Shown here piece after piece: positions 10,240-22,741 of a DNA stretch of 64,000 bases. This DNA is from Sphingobium sp. TKS (GTDB lineage: Bacteria; Pseudomonadota; Alphaproteobacteria; Sphingomonadales; Sphingomonadaceae). The position numbers were made by a program, and so were the translations under genes. A model generated the notes under the pieces. The model was given only the letters and a program-made list of their open reading frames with translations. It ran no database searches and was not told where the DNA came from. Within the stretch, counting starts at the first letter, position 1; the number at the start of each line of letters is the position of its first letter. Location of the stretch: the NCBI RefSeq assembly GCF_001563265.1, contig NZ_CP005083.1, forward strand, positions 3,971,001-4,035,000, in the 5' to 3' direction.

Positions 10240-10276
10240 TGTTCCTGTACCGATGCGAAAGAGCCAAAAACTTAGA

Positions 10277-10322
10277 GCATTTTCAAAAATCAGCCGGAGC
10301 AGCCAATGACTTGTGAAAATGC
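10277..10322 (-). promoter_or_regulatory. Inverted repeat in the rpsJ upstream region
   Basis: GCATTTTCA (10277-10285) and TGAAAATGC (10314-10322) form a perfect 9-bp inverted repeat about 40-80 bp upstream of the S10 start. It could fold in the S10 leader RNA or serve as an operator. The S10 promoter must lie close by but was not identified with confidence. Confidence 0.4.
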
Positions 10323-10336
10323 GCCAACAAAAATTT

Positions 10337-10396
10337 ACCGCCCCGTTTCTGGCCCTTCTAGCTCATAGGAGCCGGAGAAAGGCGATCCGGGGCGGT
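10337..10396 (-). terminator. Second stem-loop between tuf and rpsJ
   Basis: ACCGCCCCG (10337-10345) and CGGGGCGGT (10388-10396) are perfectly complementary over 9 bp with a 42-nt loop. In the minus direction the stem is followed by TAAATTTTTG. It follows the stronger tuf terminator and may be a back-up terminator or part of the S10 leader. Confidence 0.4.
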
Positions 10397-10437
10397 TAAA
10401 ATCCTCAGCGGCGCGAATCAGACGATTCGCGCCGCTG
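10393..10437 (-). terminator. Intrinsic terminator of the str operon
   Basis: A perfect 14-bp stem (10406-10419 with 10424-10437, loop AGAC) begins ten bases after the tuf stop. On the minus strand it is followed by GAGGATTTTAA. This is a strong rho-independent terminator shape and should separate str from S10 transcription. Confidence 0.75.
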
Positions 10438-10447
10438 CGGTCCTATA

Positions 10448-11638
<1,191 letters not shown>

Positions 11639-11775
11639 TTTATCCTACCTTCTAATCAAATCAGCTTTTGTCTGACCGCTCGGCCGCGCCTCGCGAAGGC
11701 GCGTCCATAGCAGCAAATTCACAGATTACCAGCCCCTAACCGAGCCGTTTGCACGGCCCGGCCAGAGAAAAATCA

Positions 11776-13869
<2,094 letters not shown>

Positions 13870-14021
13870 GATGCTTCTCCGTTGCCGGCACGCCGGCGGT
13901 GAGTGAATGAGTCTTGCGGCTGGCCCCTAAACCAATCCGTCCGCCATGGGTAGCCCCACGGCGAACGGACCGATCTTCAAAACCAAAGGAGGGAGCGGAC
14001 ACCGGAGCGCCCGCAAACCCG

Positions 14022-14492
14022 TTACCAGCGGTAGTGCGAGAAGGCGCGGTTCGCTTCCGCCATGCGGTGCGTGTCTTCGCGCTTCTTGACCGCATTGCCG
14101 CGGTTGTTGGCGGCGTCCAACAGCTCACCCGACAGACGGGCGGCCATGGTGGTTTCGCTGCGGTTGCGCGACGCGGTGATCAGCCAGCGGATGGCCAGCG
14201 CCTGGGCGCGCTCGGGGCGCACTTCGACGGGAACCTGATAGGTCGCACCACCGACGCGGCGGCTACGGACCTCAATGCCGGGCTTCACATTGTTCAGCGC
14301 ATCATGGAACATGCCGATCGGGTCCTTCTTGGACTTCGTTTCGACGGTTTCGAGCGCACCGTAAACGATGGACTCGGCGACGGCCTTCTTGCCGTCCTGC
14401 ATGATGCTGTTCATGAACTTCGACAGCACGATATCACCGAACTTGGGATCGGGCAGGATAACGCGCTTTTCGGGGCGACGACGACGTGACAT
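14022..14492 (-). CDS. rpsG: 30S ribosomal protein S7
   Basis: A 156-residue primary 16S rRNA-binding protein of the head. It starts [20 protein letters not shown], with [21 protein letters not shown] in the middle and [14 protein letters not shown] end ([13 protein letters not shown]). It follows rpsL by 13 bp. Confidence 0.98.
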   Translation of the reverse strand: MSRRRRPEKRVILPDPKFGDIVLSKFMNSIMQDGKKAVAESIVYGALETVETKSKKDPIGMFHDALNNVKPGIEVRSRRVGGATYQVPVEVRPERAQALAIRWLITASRNRSETTMAARLSGELLDAANNRGNAVKKREDTHRMAEANRAFSHYRW

Positions 14493-14505
14493 ATTCTAGT
14501 CTCCC

Positions 14506-14877
14506 TTACTTCGGACGCTTCGCGCCGTACTTCGAACGGCTCTGCTTACGGTCCTTGACGCCCTGGGTATCCAGAACGCCGCGCAGCACGTGATAGCGCA
14601 CACCGGGAAGGTCGCGCACGCGGCCGCCGCGGATCAGCACAACGCTGTGCTCCTGAAGGTTGTGGCCTTCACCCGGAATATAGGTGATGACTTCGCGCTG
14701 GTTGACCAGACGCACCTTCGCCACCTTGCGGAGAGCCGAGTTCGGCTTCTTCGGGGTCGTCGTGTAAACACGGGTGCAAACGCCGCGCTTTTGCGGGTTC
14801 GCTTCCATTGCAGGGACCTTCGACTTGGTCTTCTGCAGCTCGCGGCCCTTGCGGACCAGCTGGTTGATTGTTGGCAT
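14506..14877 (-). CDS. rpsL: 30S ribosomal protein S12
   Basis: A 123-residue decoding-centre protein. The start [12 protein letters not shown] at 14877 is preferred over an ATG four codons upstream. The conserved segments [12 protein letters not shown] and the [10 protein letters not shown] loop are present, with Lys at the two positions (in TTPKKPNSA and [12 protein letters not shown] context) usually associated with streptomycin sensitivity. It is the first gene of the str operon. Confidence 0.98.
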   Translation of the reverse strand: MPTINQLVRKGRELQKTKSKVPAMEANPQKRGVCTRVYTTTPKKPNSALRKVAKVRLVNQREVITYIPGEGHNLQEHSVVLIRGGRVRDLPGVRYHVLRGVLDTQGVKDRKQSRSKYGAKRPK

Positions 14878-15237
14878 GAAGCCCTTCACCTTTTTCAGTT
14901 ACTTTACCGCATGCATTCCCGCGTTCTCACCATCCGGAACGACCCGCCTCAAACGAATCGCCTCCAAATAGCAAAGACCCCGGCGGAAACCCGCCCGGAG
15001 CCGCAAGAGCACCGGCAATGTTCAGCTCTGATGCCCCCAGAACCGGATTTGGCGCGAACGAATCCGTCCATTCCGGGCCTTTGGGCAGGCGCGCCTATAG
15101 CCATGCCGGCCCCATGGGTCAAGGACGAGGCAGAGAGGCGTTGTTCCGCCTCCAGCCCGATATGGTGAAGGTGCCATTAGGAAATTGATAAGAACAGCCA
15201 ATCTATCCTGACGCGATGCCGCCCTGGACAGGCGCAT
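14878..15237. other. Intergenic region between divergent rpsL and the GGDEF-EAL gene
   Basis: These 360 bp contain the probable str operon promoter (separate entry) and a roughly 215-nt rpsL leader. The leader has a short GGCGG-AAAC-CCGCC hairpin at 14982-14995. No open frame here looks like a gene, and no clear promoter for the plus-strand gene was found. Confidence 0.6.
15094..15122 (-). promoter_or_regulatory. Probable sigma-70 promoter of the str operon
   Basis: On the minus strand, TTGACC (15117-15122) is followed after exactly 17 bases by TATAGG (15094-15099). This is close to the housekeeping consensus and upstream of rpsL. Transcription would start near 15087 and give a leader of about 210 nt. 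Confidence 0.65.
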
Positions 15238-17550
15238 ATGGACAGCGATGTGACCCAGCTTTCGACGATTACCGGCGAATTTCAAAATCCGGACATGGAA
15301 GCCGCTTTCCAGGCGGACCGCCTGCCCGAGTCGCAGCGCCATGCCCGAATGTTGTTCCTGCTTTCCGCATTGCTCAACCTGCTGTTCCTGCTGAGCGACT
15401 GGCGCTTCGCGGGGACGCCGCATTTCTGGGTCGCCGTGCCCGCCCGCGTCGCTGTCATACTCTGGTCGCTGGCCTGCCTGTCCTTCAGCCGCCATATGGT
15501 GAATTTCCGCGCAGTGGAGCGCATCTGCTTCGCCTGGCAGGTGGCGACCGCGATCGGCGTCGCCTTCCTCGTCTCCTCGCGCAGCGACATCGCCATCTTC
15601 GTGCTGGTGATGCTGCCGCTGATCTTCTACCTCGTCGTCCCCACCAGCTTTCGCGGCAATGTCGGCGGCGGCCTGGGCTGCGGGGTGGCGCTGCTGATCG
15701 GCTATATGGCGCCTGCCCCGCTGTCCCCGACCGCGCCGGGCATGGTCATGGCGGTCCTGATCCTGCATTGCGGCATGTGGATCGCGATCGCGCGCACCAA
15801 CCGCCTGCAGCGCAAGGCATGGACAGCTAGCCAGATGGCGCAAAACGCCCGCGCCGCGCTTGCCAGCAACGGCGAGACGCTGGAGCGGATGTTCATGAGC
15901 GTGCCCATTCCCCTGCTCGTCACCCGGCCGGACGGCACGGTGGTGCGGTTCAACGATGCCGCCGCCCGCGCTTTCGGCACGGAGGACGACATATCGCGCG
16001 TCCACATGCTGGGCGAAGGCTCCACCGCCGTTTCGGGAACATGGGGAAGCCTGCGCGACTGCATCGCAAAGGGGCAGGAGATCGACAATTGCGAATGCCG
16101 CATCGTCTCCCGCGACAGCGCGGTCCATGACGTCCTGCTTTCCTCCCGCCCGATCGTGATACGCGGCGAGGATTGCATCCTCTCCAGCATCGTCGACATC
16201 ACCGCCCGCAAGGAGGCCGAGCGCCACCTGGCCCATCTCGCCATGACCGACGCGCTGACCGGCCTTGCCAACCGATCGCACTTCATGGCGACGCTGACCC
16301 AGGCGGCCGGCGCCACCAGCCGCACCGGCGGACAGATGGCGGTGGTGCTGATCGACGTCGACGAATTCAAGCGGATCAACGACAGCGCCGGCCATGACGC
16401 CGGCGACGCGCTGCTCGGCGCCGTGGCCGATCGGCTGCGCGAAGCCGTGCGCCCCGGCGATCTGGTCGCGCGCATGGGCGGCGACGAATTCGCCGTGCTG
16501 CTCACCCGCCTGCGCACGGCAACGGACCTCGACACCATTCTCGCCCGCATGACCGACCAGCTCCACCGCCCGCTAAGCCACGGCACGCGCGACATAGACT
16601 GCCGCGTCTCCATGGGCGTCGCGCTCTTCCCGGAGCATGCCGGCGACATGGCCGACCTTATGAAACATGCCGACATCGCGCTGTATGAGGCGAAGAATGG
16701 CGGCCGCGGGCGAGCCTGCCTTTTCGAACCGCATCTGCTCGAACGCTGGCAGCGCGAGGCGCGGATGCTGGAGCGGGCCCGCGACGCGCTGATCCACGCG
16801 CCGCCCGCGCCCTGGTATCAGCCCAAGGTCGACCTGACGACGGGCAAGGTCATCGGTTTCGAGGCGCTGCTGCGCTGTGTCAGGCCCGACGGGTCGATCA
16901 TCATGCCGGGCGAGATCGCCGCCGCCTTCGAACATTCAGAACTGGGCCGCGTCATCACCGAACGCATGCTGACGCAGGTGCTGGCCGATTGCCGCCGCTG
17001 GCAGGACGAGGGCTTGGATTTCGGCCATGTCGCGATCAACGTGCCGGGCGTCGAACTGCATGACGGCAGCTTTCCCGACCGGCTGCTGGAGCAGATGGCC
17101 GCCGCCGGCGTGCCGCCACACCGGATCGAGCTGGAGGTCACGGAATCGGTGTTCCTTGGCCGCAACGCCGAAGTGGTGGAGCGCAGTCTTCATCGCCTGA
17201 GCGCCGCCGGCCTCTCCATCGCGCTCGACGATTTCGGCACCGGCTATGCCTCGCTCTCGCACCTCAAACAATTTCCGATCGACATCATCAAGATCGACCG
17301 GCGCTTCATCCACGACGTGGAAACGGACCCCGACGACGCGGCCATCGTGCGCACGGTGCTCAACCTCGCCTACAGCCTGGGCATCCGAACCGTGGCCGAG
17401 GGCGTGGAAAATCCGCGCCAGTTGGACTATCTGCGCGCCGGCGGATGCCATTACGGCCAGGGCTTCCATTTCGGCTCCGCCACACCGGCTTGCCATGTGC
17501 CCCCTATGCTTGGTTGGAATCCCGCCTACGAAACCCTTGGTCCGGCGTAG
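15238..17550 (+). CDS. Membrane GGDEF-EAL protein with PAS domain
   Basis: A 770-residue cyclic-di-GMP turnover protein. Residues ~35-190 hold several hydrophobic membrane helices, followed by a PAS-like segment (~210-325). The GGDEF domain has an intact GGDEF signature near 414-418 and an upstream RxxD inhibitory site with the usual 5-residue spacing (RPGD-LVARM). The EAL domain begins near 540 with EALLR and keeps ELEVTES and LDDFGTGYASL. Both synthesis and hydrolysis of c-di-GMP are therefore possible. It stands alone, divergent from rpsL. Confidence 0.92.
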   Translation: MDSDVTQLSTITGEFQNPDMEAAFQADRLPESQRHARMLFLLSALLNLLFLLSDWRFAGTPHFWVAVPARVAVILWSLACLSFSRHMVNFRAVERICFAWQVATAIGVAFLVSSRSDIAIFVLVMLPLIFYLVVPTSFRGNVGGGLGCGVALLIGYMAPAPLSPTAPGMVMAVLILHCGMWIAIARTNRLQRKAWTASQMAQNARAALASNGETLERMFMSVPIPLLVTRPDGTVVRFNDAAARAFGTEDDISRVHMLGEGSTAVSGTWGSLRDCIAKGQEIDNCECRIVSRDSAVHDVLLSSRPIVIRGEDCILSSIVDITARKEAERHLAHLAMTDALTGLANRSHFMATLTQAAGATSRTGGQMAVVLIDVDEFKRINDSAGHDAGDALLGAVADRLREAVRPGDLVARMGGDEFAVLLTRLRTATDLDTILARMTDQLHRPLSHGTRDIDCRVSMGVALFPEHAGDMADLMKHADIALYEAKNGGRGRACLFEPHLLERWQREARMLERARDALIHAPPAPWYQPKVDLTTGKVIGFEALLRCVRPDGSIIMPGEIAAAFEHSELGRVITERMLTQVLADCRRWQDEGLDFGHVAINVPGVELHDGSFPDRLLEQMAAAGVPPHRIELEVTESVFLGRNAEVVERSLHRLSAAGLSIALDDFGTGYASLSHLKQFPIDIIKIDRRFIHDVETDPDDAAIVRTVLNLAYSLGIRTVAEGVENPRQLDYLRAGGCHYGQGFHFGSATPACHVPPMLGWNPAYETLGPA

Positions 17551-17568
17551 AAAAATTTTCGGCGTCCT

Positions 17569-17588
17569 GGAACCGCAAGGCCGGTTCC
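17569..17588 (+). promoter_or_regulatory. Hairpin downstream of the GGDEF-EAL gene
   Basis: GGAACCG and CGGTTCC form a 7-bp stem with a 6-base loop 19 bp after the stop codon. No T-run follows, so termination is possible but not shown. Confidence 0.35.
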
Positions 17589-17745
17589 ACGTTTCAGCCC
17601 GTTCATCGTTCGACTCGTCACGAGTCCGCCCTCCCGGATTCGCGCGACTCGCTTCCTTTTGTTAGCGCCCCGTTCACTAAAAAAATACGCGGGGTCGCAA
17701 TTGTCGCAACAGAGCAAGACGGGGGCAGCCGCCCTCTGGGCCAGG

Positions 17746-18891
17746 ATGACTGCCCAGTGTTCGAAGCTGTGCCCGGAGCGGGAGATTTTCCTGCGCTCGG
17801 GCGGCCAGGTGAAGTTCATCCGCATTTCGCGCAAAGCGCAGCTTGTCGCCGCGGGCCTTGTCTCGTCCGCGCTGATCGGTTGGGCAGGCCTCACTCTGTC
17901 CATGGCCGCCAGCAGCGCGAGGATCGAGCAGGACCGCGCCGCCCTGACCGCGCAGGGCAAGGCCGTCGCCAGCACCGCCAGCCAGGTCGCAACCTACCGC
18001 AAGTCCGTCGACCAGCTCGTCCATGAGCTGGAAGAACGGCAGGATTTCATGGACGACCTCTACCGCACCCATTTCGGCAAGGAGGATGCAGCCCCCGCCC
18101 AGGATGTGGTCGGCAAGGCCGATGCCGGGACCAGAGCGCACAAGCTCGACACCAGGATCAGCAGCGCGCCCGAAGCTGCACCGCTGCTCCAGCTCGATGC
18201 GCGGCAACGGCGCTTCGCCGCCCTGCTGACCGGCGCGGTCCAGCAGCGCGCCGACAAGGCCGCCGCCGCGATCCGCAGCTTCGGCCTCAATCCCGACAGC
18301 CTCGCCCGCAACGCTGCCCGCGCACAGGGCGGCCCCTTCGTCCCGTGGGAAGGGCAGGACGCGATGCCCGGCGAGTTCGAAAAGCTGGCCAAGGCGCTGT
18401 CCCGCATGGAATTTCTCGAAGCCAGCCTGCTCGCCATCCCCTCCGGCAAACCGACCGCGACGCCGATGCTGAGCAGCAGCTATGGCTATCGCAGCGATCC
18501 GTTCAACGGCCATGCCGCCTTCCATGCGGGCCTCGATTTCCCCGGCAGCATGGGCCAGCCGATCCTGGCCGCCGCATCGGGCAAGGTCAGCTTCGTCGGC
18601 CAGCGCAGCGGCTATGGCAATGTGGTGGAGGTCACGCACGGCAATGGCCTGATGACCCGCTACGCCCATCTGTCAGCCTTCGATGCCCGCGTCGGCCAGC
18701 CCGTCACGCGGGGCGAAAAGATCGCCCGCATGGGCTCGACCGGCCGCTCCACCGGTCCGCATCTCCATTTCGAGGTGCGCGTGAACGGCAATCCCATCAA
18801 CCCCCGCCGCTTCCTCGAGGCCCGCAAAGATGTTCTCCAGATCCAGCAAATCGCCACGGCGCGCCTCGCAGATGTCGGCAACCGGGGCTAA
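17746..18891 (+). CDS. M23 family (LytM-type) cell-wall peptidase
   Basis: A periplasmic-facing peptidoglycan hydrolase or hydrolase activator anchored by one N-terminal membrane segment (residues ~28-50, AAGLVSSALIGWAGL). A coiled-coil-like stretch follows, with the M23 domain in the C-terminal third. Zinc ligands are visible as HAGLD (~260) and HLHFEV (~339-344). The ATG at 17746 is chosen; TTG codons at 17659 and 17701 and a GTG at 17809 are alternatives. The 3' end overlaps the bactofilin gene by 62 bp. Confidence 0.88.
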   Translation: MTAQCSKLCPEREIFLRSGGQVKFIRISRKAQLVAAGLVSSALIGWAGLTLSMAASSARIEQDRAALTAQGKAVASTASQVATYRKSVDQLVHELEERQDFMDDLYRTHFGKEDAAPAQDVVGKADAGTRAHKLDTRISSAPEAAPLLQLDARQRRFAALLTGAVQQRADKAAAAIRSFGLNPDSLARNAARAQGGPFVPWEGQDAMPGEFEKLAKALSRMEFLEASLLAIPSGKPTATPMLSSSYGYRSDPFNGHAAFHAGLDFPGSMGQPILAAASGKVSFVGQRSGYGNVVEVTHGNGLMTRYAHLSAFDARVGQPVTRGEKIARMGSTGRSTGPHLHFEVRVNGNPINPRRFLEARKDVLQIQQIATARLADVGNRG

Positions 18892-19258
18892 GAACACCCC
18901 CTTCTCCCTGATCGGCAGCGACGTGACGATCAGCGGCAACCTGACCGCCAGCGTCGACCTGCATATCGACGGCACGGTCGAAGGCGACATAAGCTGCGCC
19001 GCCCTGGTGCAGGGGCCGGACAGCCGCATCACCGGCCATGTCGCGGCGCAAAGCGCGCGGCTTGCGGGCCTGGTCGACGGATCGATCACGGCAGAGGAAT
19101 TGGTGGTGGAAAGCAGCGCCCGCATCACCGGCGACGTGATCTATGACAATATCTCGATCGCACCGGGCAGCCGCATCGAAGGGCGCTTCACGCACAAGCA
19201 AAATGGGCCGGTCACTGTGGGCGAACTCAAGCTGATCGCCAACGACAGCGCCGGCTGA
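18830..19258 (+). CDS. Bactofilin family protein
   Basis: A 142-residue cytoskeletal polymer-forming protein. The body is a right-handed beta-helix of short repeats (SLIGSDVTISGNL, LHIDGTVEGDI, ITGHVAAQS, GLVDGSITAEE, RITGDVIYDNI), flanked by short disordered tails. The start lies inside the M23 gene, and this pairing is known to link bactofilin scaffolds to localised M23 peptidases in cell-shape control. The 62-bp overlap indicates tight co-expression. Confidence 0.9.
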   Translation: MFSRSSKSPRRASQMSATGAKNTPFSLIGSDVTISGNLTASVDLHIDGTVEGDISCAALVQGPDSRITGHVAAQSARLAGLVDGSITAEELVVESSARITGDVIYDNISIAPGSRIEGRFTHKQNGPVTVGELKLIANDSAG

Positions 19259-19376
19259 GGATTGCCCGGTCCTACGACCGCATTTGGCCAAAACCCGAAC
19301 TTCCGATCTCAAAAACACATCGGGCGGAGCCTGCATCCAGACTCTGCCCGACAAGCGTAAAACTGAAACCAAAGCC

Positions 19377-19910
19377 TTATTTCGGCGCCAGCACCATCAG
19401 CATCTGGCGGCCTTCCATGCGCGGATAGGCTTCAACCTTGGCGATCTCGCCCACATTTTCCGCCACGCGCTGGAGAAGCTGCATGCCGAGCTGCTGGTGC
19501 GACAATTCGCGGCCACGGAAACGAAGGGTAATCTTCACCTTGTCGCCATCGCCAATGAAGTCATGGACCTTCTTCATCTTCGTATCATAGTCATGATCGT
19601 CGATGTTCGGACGCATCTTGATCTCTTTGAGTTCCTGCGTCTTCTGGGTCTTGCGGGCGATATTCGCCTTTTTCTGGGCCTCGTACTTATACTTGCCGAT
19701 GTCGAGGAACTTGCAAACCGGCGGATCGGCGGTGGGCGACACTTCGACCAGGTCCAGGCCCAGTTCGTAAGCGCGCTCCATGGCCTCCTGCGTAAACATC
19801 ACGCCCAGATTTTCGCCTTCGTCATCGATCACGCGCACCTTGGGCACGGTGATGAACTCATTGTAACGGGGACCGGACTTAGGCGGCGGCGCCATCGGGC
19901 GGCGCATCAT
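19377..19910 (-). CDS. infC: Translation initiation factor IF-3
   Basis: A 177-residue factor that binds the 30S subunit, prevents 50S joining and checks initiator tRNA. The N-domain has [22 protein letters not shown]; the linker is Lys-rich; the C-domain contains [24 protein letters not shown]. The start is taken at 19910 ([10 protein letters not shown]); infC genes often use rare starts, so a few residues are uncertain. It follows thrS, as in many bacteria. Confidence 0.96.
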   Translation of the reverse strand: MMRRPMAPPPKSGPRYNEFITVPKVRVIDDEGENLGVMFTQEAMERAYELGLDLVEVSPTADPPVCKFLDIGKYKYEAQKKANIARKTQKTQELKEIKMRPNIDDHDYDTKMKKVHDFIGDGDKVKITLRFRGRELSHQQLGMQLLQRVAENVGEIAKVEAYPRMEGRQMLMVLAPK

Positions 19911-19984
19911 TGGGGGACGTATAGCAGCTTCTCCTACGGTAGTTGATAGAACGACTCTGGCGGCGCTTTAACGCAAAGCCGAAA

Positions 19985-20020
19985 GGGTCGGCAAGTCCGC
20001 AGTTGCGGATTCACCGACCC
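19985..20020 (-). terminator. Nested hairpin between thrS and infC
   Basis: GGGTCGG and CCGACCC (19985-19991, 20014-20020) enclose a second palindrome TCCGC/GCGGA. It starts 18 bp after the thrS stop. On the minus strand TTTC follows, but without a long T-run. It could be a weak terminator or attenuator between thrS and infC. Confidence 0.5.
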
Positions 20021-20037
20021 CATGTGGCATCGCTGCC

Positions 20038-22020
20038 TCACTGCATATCGGGTGCTCGGCTCTCTTTTGCAAGACGGGCGATCACATCCTCGATGGAAAG
20101 GATACTCTGCCCCTCCTTGCCCAACTCGCGCAGCGCCACCGTGCCCTCATCGGCCTCGCGTCGGCCGACGACCAGCAAATTCGGCACTTTTGCGAGGCTA
20201 TGCTCACGCACCTTGTAATTGATCTTCTCATTGCGAACGTCGGTTTCCGCCCGGATTCCAGCTGCCCGCAGCTTCTCGACCACTGCCTGCGCATAGCTAT
20301 CTGCGTCCGACACGATGGTCGCCACCACCGCCTGAACCGGCGCCAGCCAGAGCGGGAATTTGCCCGCATAATGTTCGATCAATATGCCGATGAAGCGCTC
20401 ATAGGAGCCGAAAATCGCCCGATGGAGCATCACCGGCCGGTGCCGCTCGCCATCTTCGGCCACATAGGAAGCGTCGAGTCGTTCGGGCAACACGCGGTCG
20501 GACTGGATGGTGCCCACCTGCCAGGTGCGGCCGATCGCGTCGGTCAGATGCCATTCCAGCTTGGGCGCGTAGAAGGCGCCTTCGCCCGGCAGCTCTTCCC
20601 AGCCATATTCCGGCGTGTTCAGCCCCGCCGCCGCAACGGCGTTGCGCAGCTCTTCCTCGGCCTTGTCCCACATTTCCTCAGTGCCGAAGCGCTTGTCTGG
20701 GCGAAGCGCCAGCTTGATCGAATAAGTGAAACCGAAATCCTTGTAGATGCGGTCGGCCAGCGCACAGAAGGCGCGGACTTCCTCCACGATCTGGTCTTCG
20801 CGGCAGAAGATATGCGCATCATCCTGCGTGAACTGACGCACGCGCATCAGCCCATGCAGCGCGCCATGCGGCTCGTTGCGATGGCAGCAGCCATTTTCGT
20901 AGAAACGCAGCGGCAGATCGCGATAGCTTTTGATCCCCTGCTTGAAGATCAGGATGTGCGCCGGACAGTTCATGGGCTTCAAGGCCATCCAGTCGGCATC
21001 GTCCGACACCAGCGGGCCTTCGTCGGCAACATTGGGCACTTCGTCGGGGATGACGAACATATTTTCGCGATATTTGCCCCAGTGGCCGGACTGCTCCCAT
21101 TGGCGCGCGTCCATCACCTGCGGCGTCTTGACCTCGCGATAGCCCGCCGCATCGATAGCGCGGCGCATATAGGCCTCCAGCTCACGCCAGATCAGATAGC
21201 CCTTGGGATGCCAGAAGGCCGACCCATGCGCTTCCTGCTGGAGGTGGAACAGGTCCATCTCCGCGCCCAGCTTGCGATGGTCGCGCTTGCCCGCTTCCTC
21301 CAACCGCGTCAGGTGGGCGTCGAGTTGCTTCTTGTTGAGCCAGCCGGTGCCATAGACACGCGAAAGCATGGCATTTTTCTGGTCGCCGCGCCAATAGGCG
21401 CCGGACACGCGGGTCAGCTTGAACGCCGCCGGATCGAGCTTGCCCGTTGAGGCCAGATGCGGCCCCCGGCACATGTCGAGCCATTCATTGCCCGACCAAT
21501 AGACCGTCAGTTCCTCGCCTTCGGGCAGTTCGGCGGCCCATTCGGCCTTGAACGTCTCGCCTTCGGCCTTCCAGCGGGCGATCAGCTCCTCGCGCTTCCA
21601 CACTTCGCGGCGCAGCGGCTTGTCGGCGGCGATGATCTCGCGCATCTTCGCTTCGACAAGCGGGAGGTCTTCCTCGGTGAAAGGGCGGTCCTTCGGCGCG
21701 AAATCATAATAAAAGCCATCGTCGGTCGAAGGGCCAAAAGTGATCTGCGTCCCCGGAAACAGCGCCTGCACCGCTTCCGCTAGCACATGCGCGAAGTCAT
21801 GCCGCGCCAGTTCCAGCGCGTCGGCCTCATCCCGCGACGTCACCAGCGCCAGTTGCGCGTCACCCTCCAGCGGCCGCATGATATCGCGCAGCTCGCCATC
21901 GACTCGCGCGGCGATGGCGGCCTTGGCCAGACCCGGCCCGATCGCCGCCGCAATGTCCGCCGGGGTAGTGCCGGGCGCGACTTCACGCACGGAACCATCG
22001 GGCAGGGTGATCTTGAGCAT
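20038..22020 (-). CDS. thrS: Threonyl-tRNA synthetase
   Basis: A 660-residue class II synthetase charging tRNA-Thr. Order: TGS domain (1-62), editing domain with the HxxxH motif (H74, H78), catalytic core with MNCPAH and the class II motifs, and the C-terminal anticodon domain. The start MLKITLPDG at 22020 is chosen; an open frame extends 31 codons upstream with no family similarity. It is upstream of infC. Confidence 0.97.
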   Translation of the reverse strand: MLKITLPDGSVREVAPGTTPADIAAAIGPGLAKAAIAARVDGELRDIMRPLEGDAQLALVTSRDEADALELARHDFAHVLAEAVQALFPGTQITFGPSTDDGFYYDFAPKDRPFTEEDLPLVEAKMREIIAADKPLRREVWKREELIARWKAEGETFKAEWAAELPEGEELTVYWSGNEWLDMCRGPHLASTGKLDPAAFKLTRVSGAYWRGDQKNAMLSRVYGTGWLNKKQLDAHLTRLEEAGKRDHRKLGAEMDLFHLQQEAHGSAFWHPKGYLIWRELEAYMRRAIDAAGYREVKTPQVMDARQWEQSGHWGKYRENMFVIPDEVPNVADEGPLVSDDADWMALKPMNCPAHILIFKQGIKSYRDLPLRFYENGCCHRNEPHGALHGLMRVRQFTQDDAHIFCREDQIVEEVRAFCALADRIYKDFGFTYSIKLALRPDKRFGTEEMWDKAEEELRNAVAAAGLNTPEYGWEELPGEGAFYAPKLEWHLTDAIGRTWQVGTIQSDRVLPERLDASYVAEDGERHRPVMLHRAIFGSYERFIGILIEHYAGKFPLWLAPVQAVVATIVSDADSYAQAVVEKLRAAGIRAETDVRNEKINYKVREHSLAKVPNLLVVGRREADEGTVALRELGKEGQSILSIEDVIARLAKESRAPDMQ

Positions 22021-22194
22021 GGCGGACACGGGTGGTCTTTCTTTTGGAAGGAGAGATTGCGCGCGGCCCAAAAAGCCGCGCCTTCCCCATAAATGGGCCG
22101 CCCGCCCTGTCAATAGAAGCCCTCTTGCCAGCCCGTCCCATTCAAGGCATGTTTCATGTGTTGATATATCATTATTTCAACAGGAGGGATGCAA

Positions 22195-22630
22195 ATGGCT
22201 TTGAGCTTCGCAACACCCCAATCGGGCGCAGAGGACAGGCTCCTGTCCGACATGAATAGCACGCCGCTGATCGATGTGATGCTGGTGCTGCTGATCATGT
22301 TCATCATCACCATTCCGATCCAGACGCACGCCGTCGGCGTCGACCTGCCGCAAACGCCCAAAGAGCTGCCCCGACTCCCATCGACACCGTCAAGAACAAG
22401 GTCGGCATAGACGAGAGCGGCGTCATCCGCTGGAACGGAGCAGCCGTCGACCGGCTCACGCTGCGCCAATATCTCGCCGCTTCGCTCCGCCTGCCCGTGG
22501 AGCCGGAACTTCAGTTCCAGCCCGATGCCGCCGCCCGCTACGTCATGGTGGATGAAGTGCTGGCCGACATCCGCCGCGCCGGGTCAAGAAGCTCGGTTTC
22601 ATCGGCAACGAACGCTACGCCCGCTTCTGA
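22195..22630 (+). pseudogene. ExbD/TolR-like biopolymer transport gene with two frameshifts
   Basis: An AGGAGG Shine-Dalgarno at 22182-22187 points to the ATG at 22195. Frame 1 encodes [19 protein letters not shown], the typical ExbD/TolR membrane helix with its functional Asp, then stops. The rest ([19 protein letters not shown] to IRRAG) continues in a second frame from about 22377. The last 16 residues (VKKLGFIGNERYARF) need a third frame from about 22590. Each shift equals one missing base near a short C or G run. It would normally couple to ExbB and TonB. Either a true pseudogene or two single-base assembly errors. Confidence 0.75.
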
Positions 22631-22741
22631 CCGGCCAAAGTCGCAAGCATTTCAGCATAATAGCTACCAAAGCGCTCCCGATCCCTCTTGACCGAAAGCC
22701 GCGGGCATAGTCTTCTCCTGCCGGGGCTACAGGGGGTTATC

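Noticed and set aside
15022..16566. A long minus-strand frame opposite the GGDEF-EAL gene
   Set aside because: The plus strand has complete GGDEF and EAL motifs; the minus frame is Gln/His/Arg-rich and unlike any protein I know.
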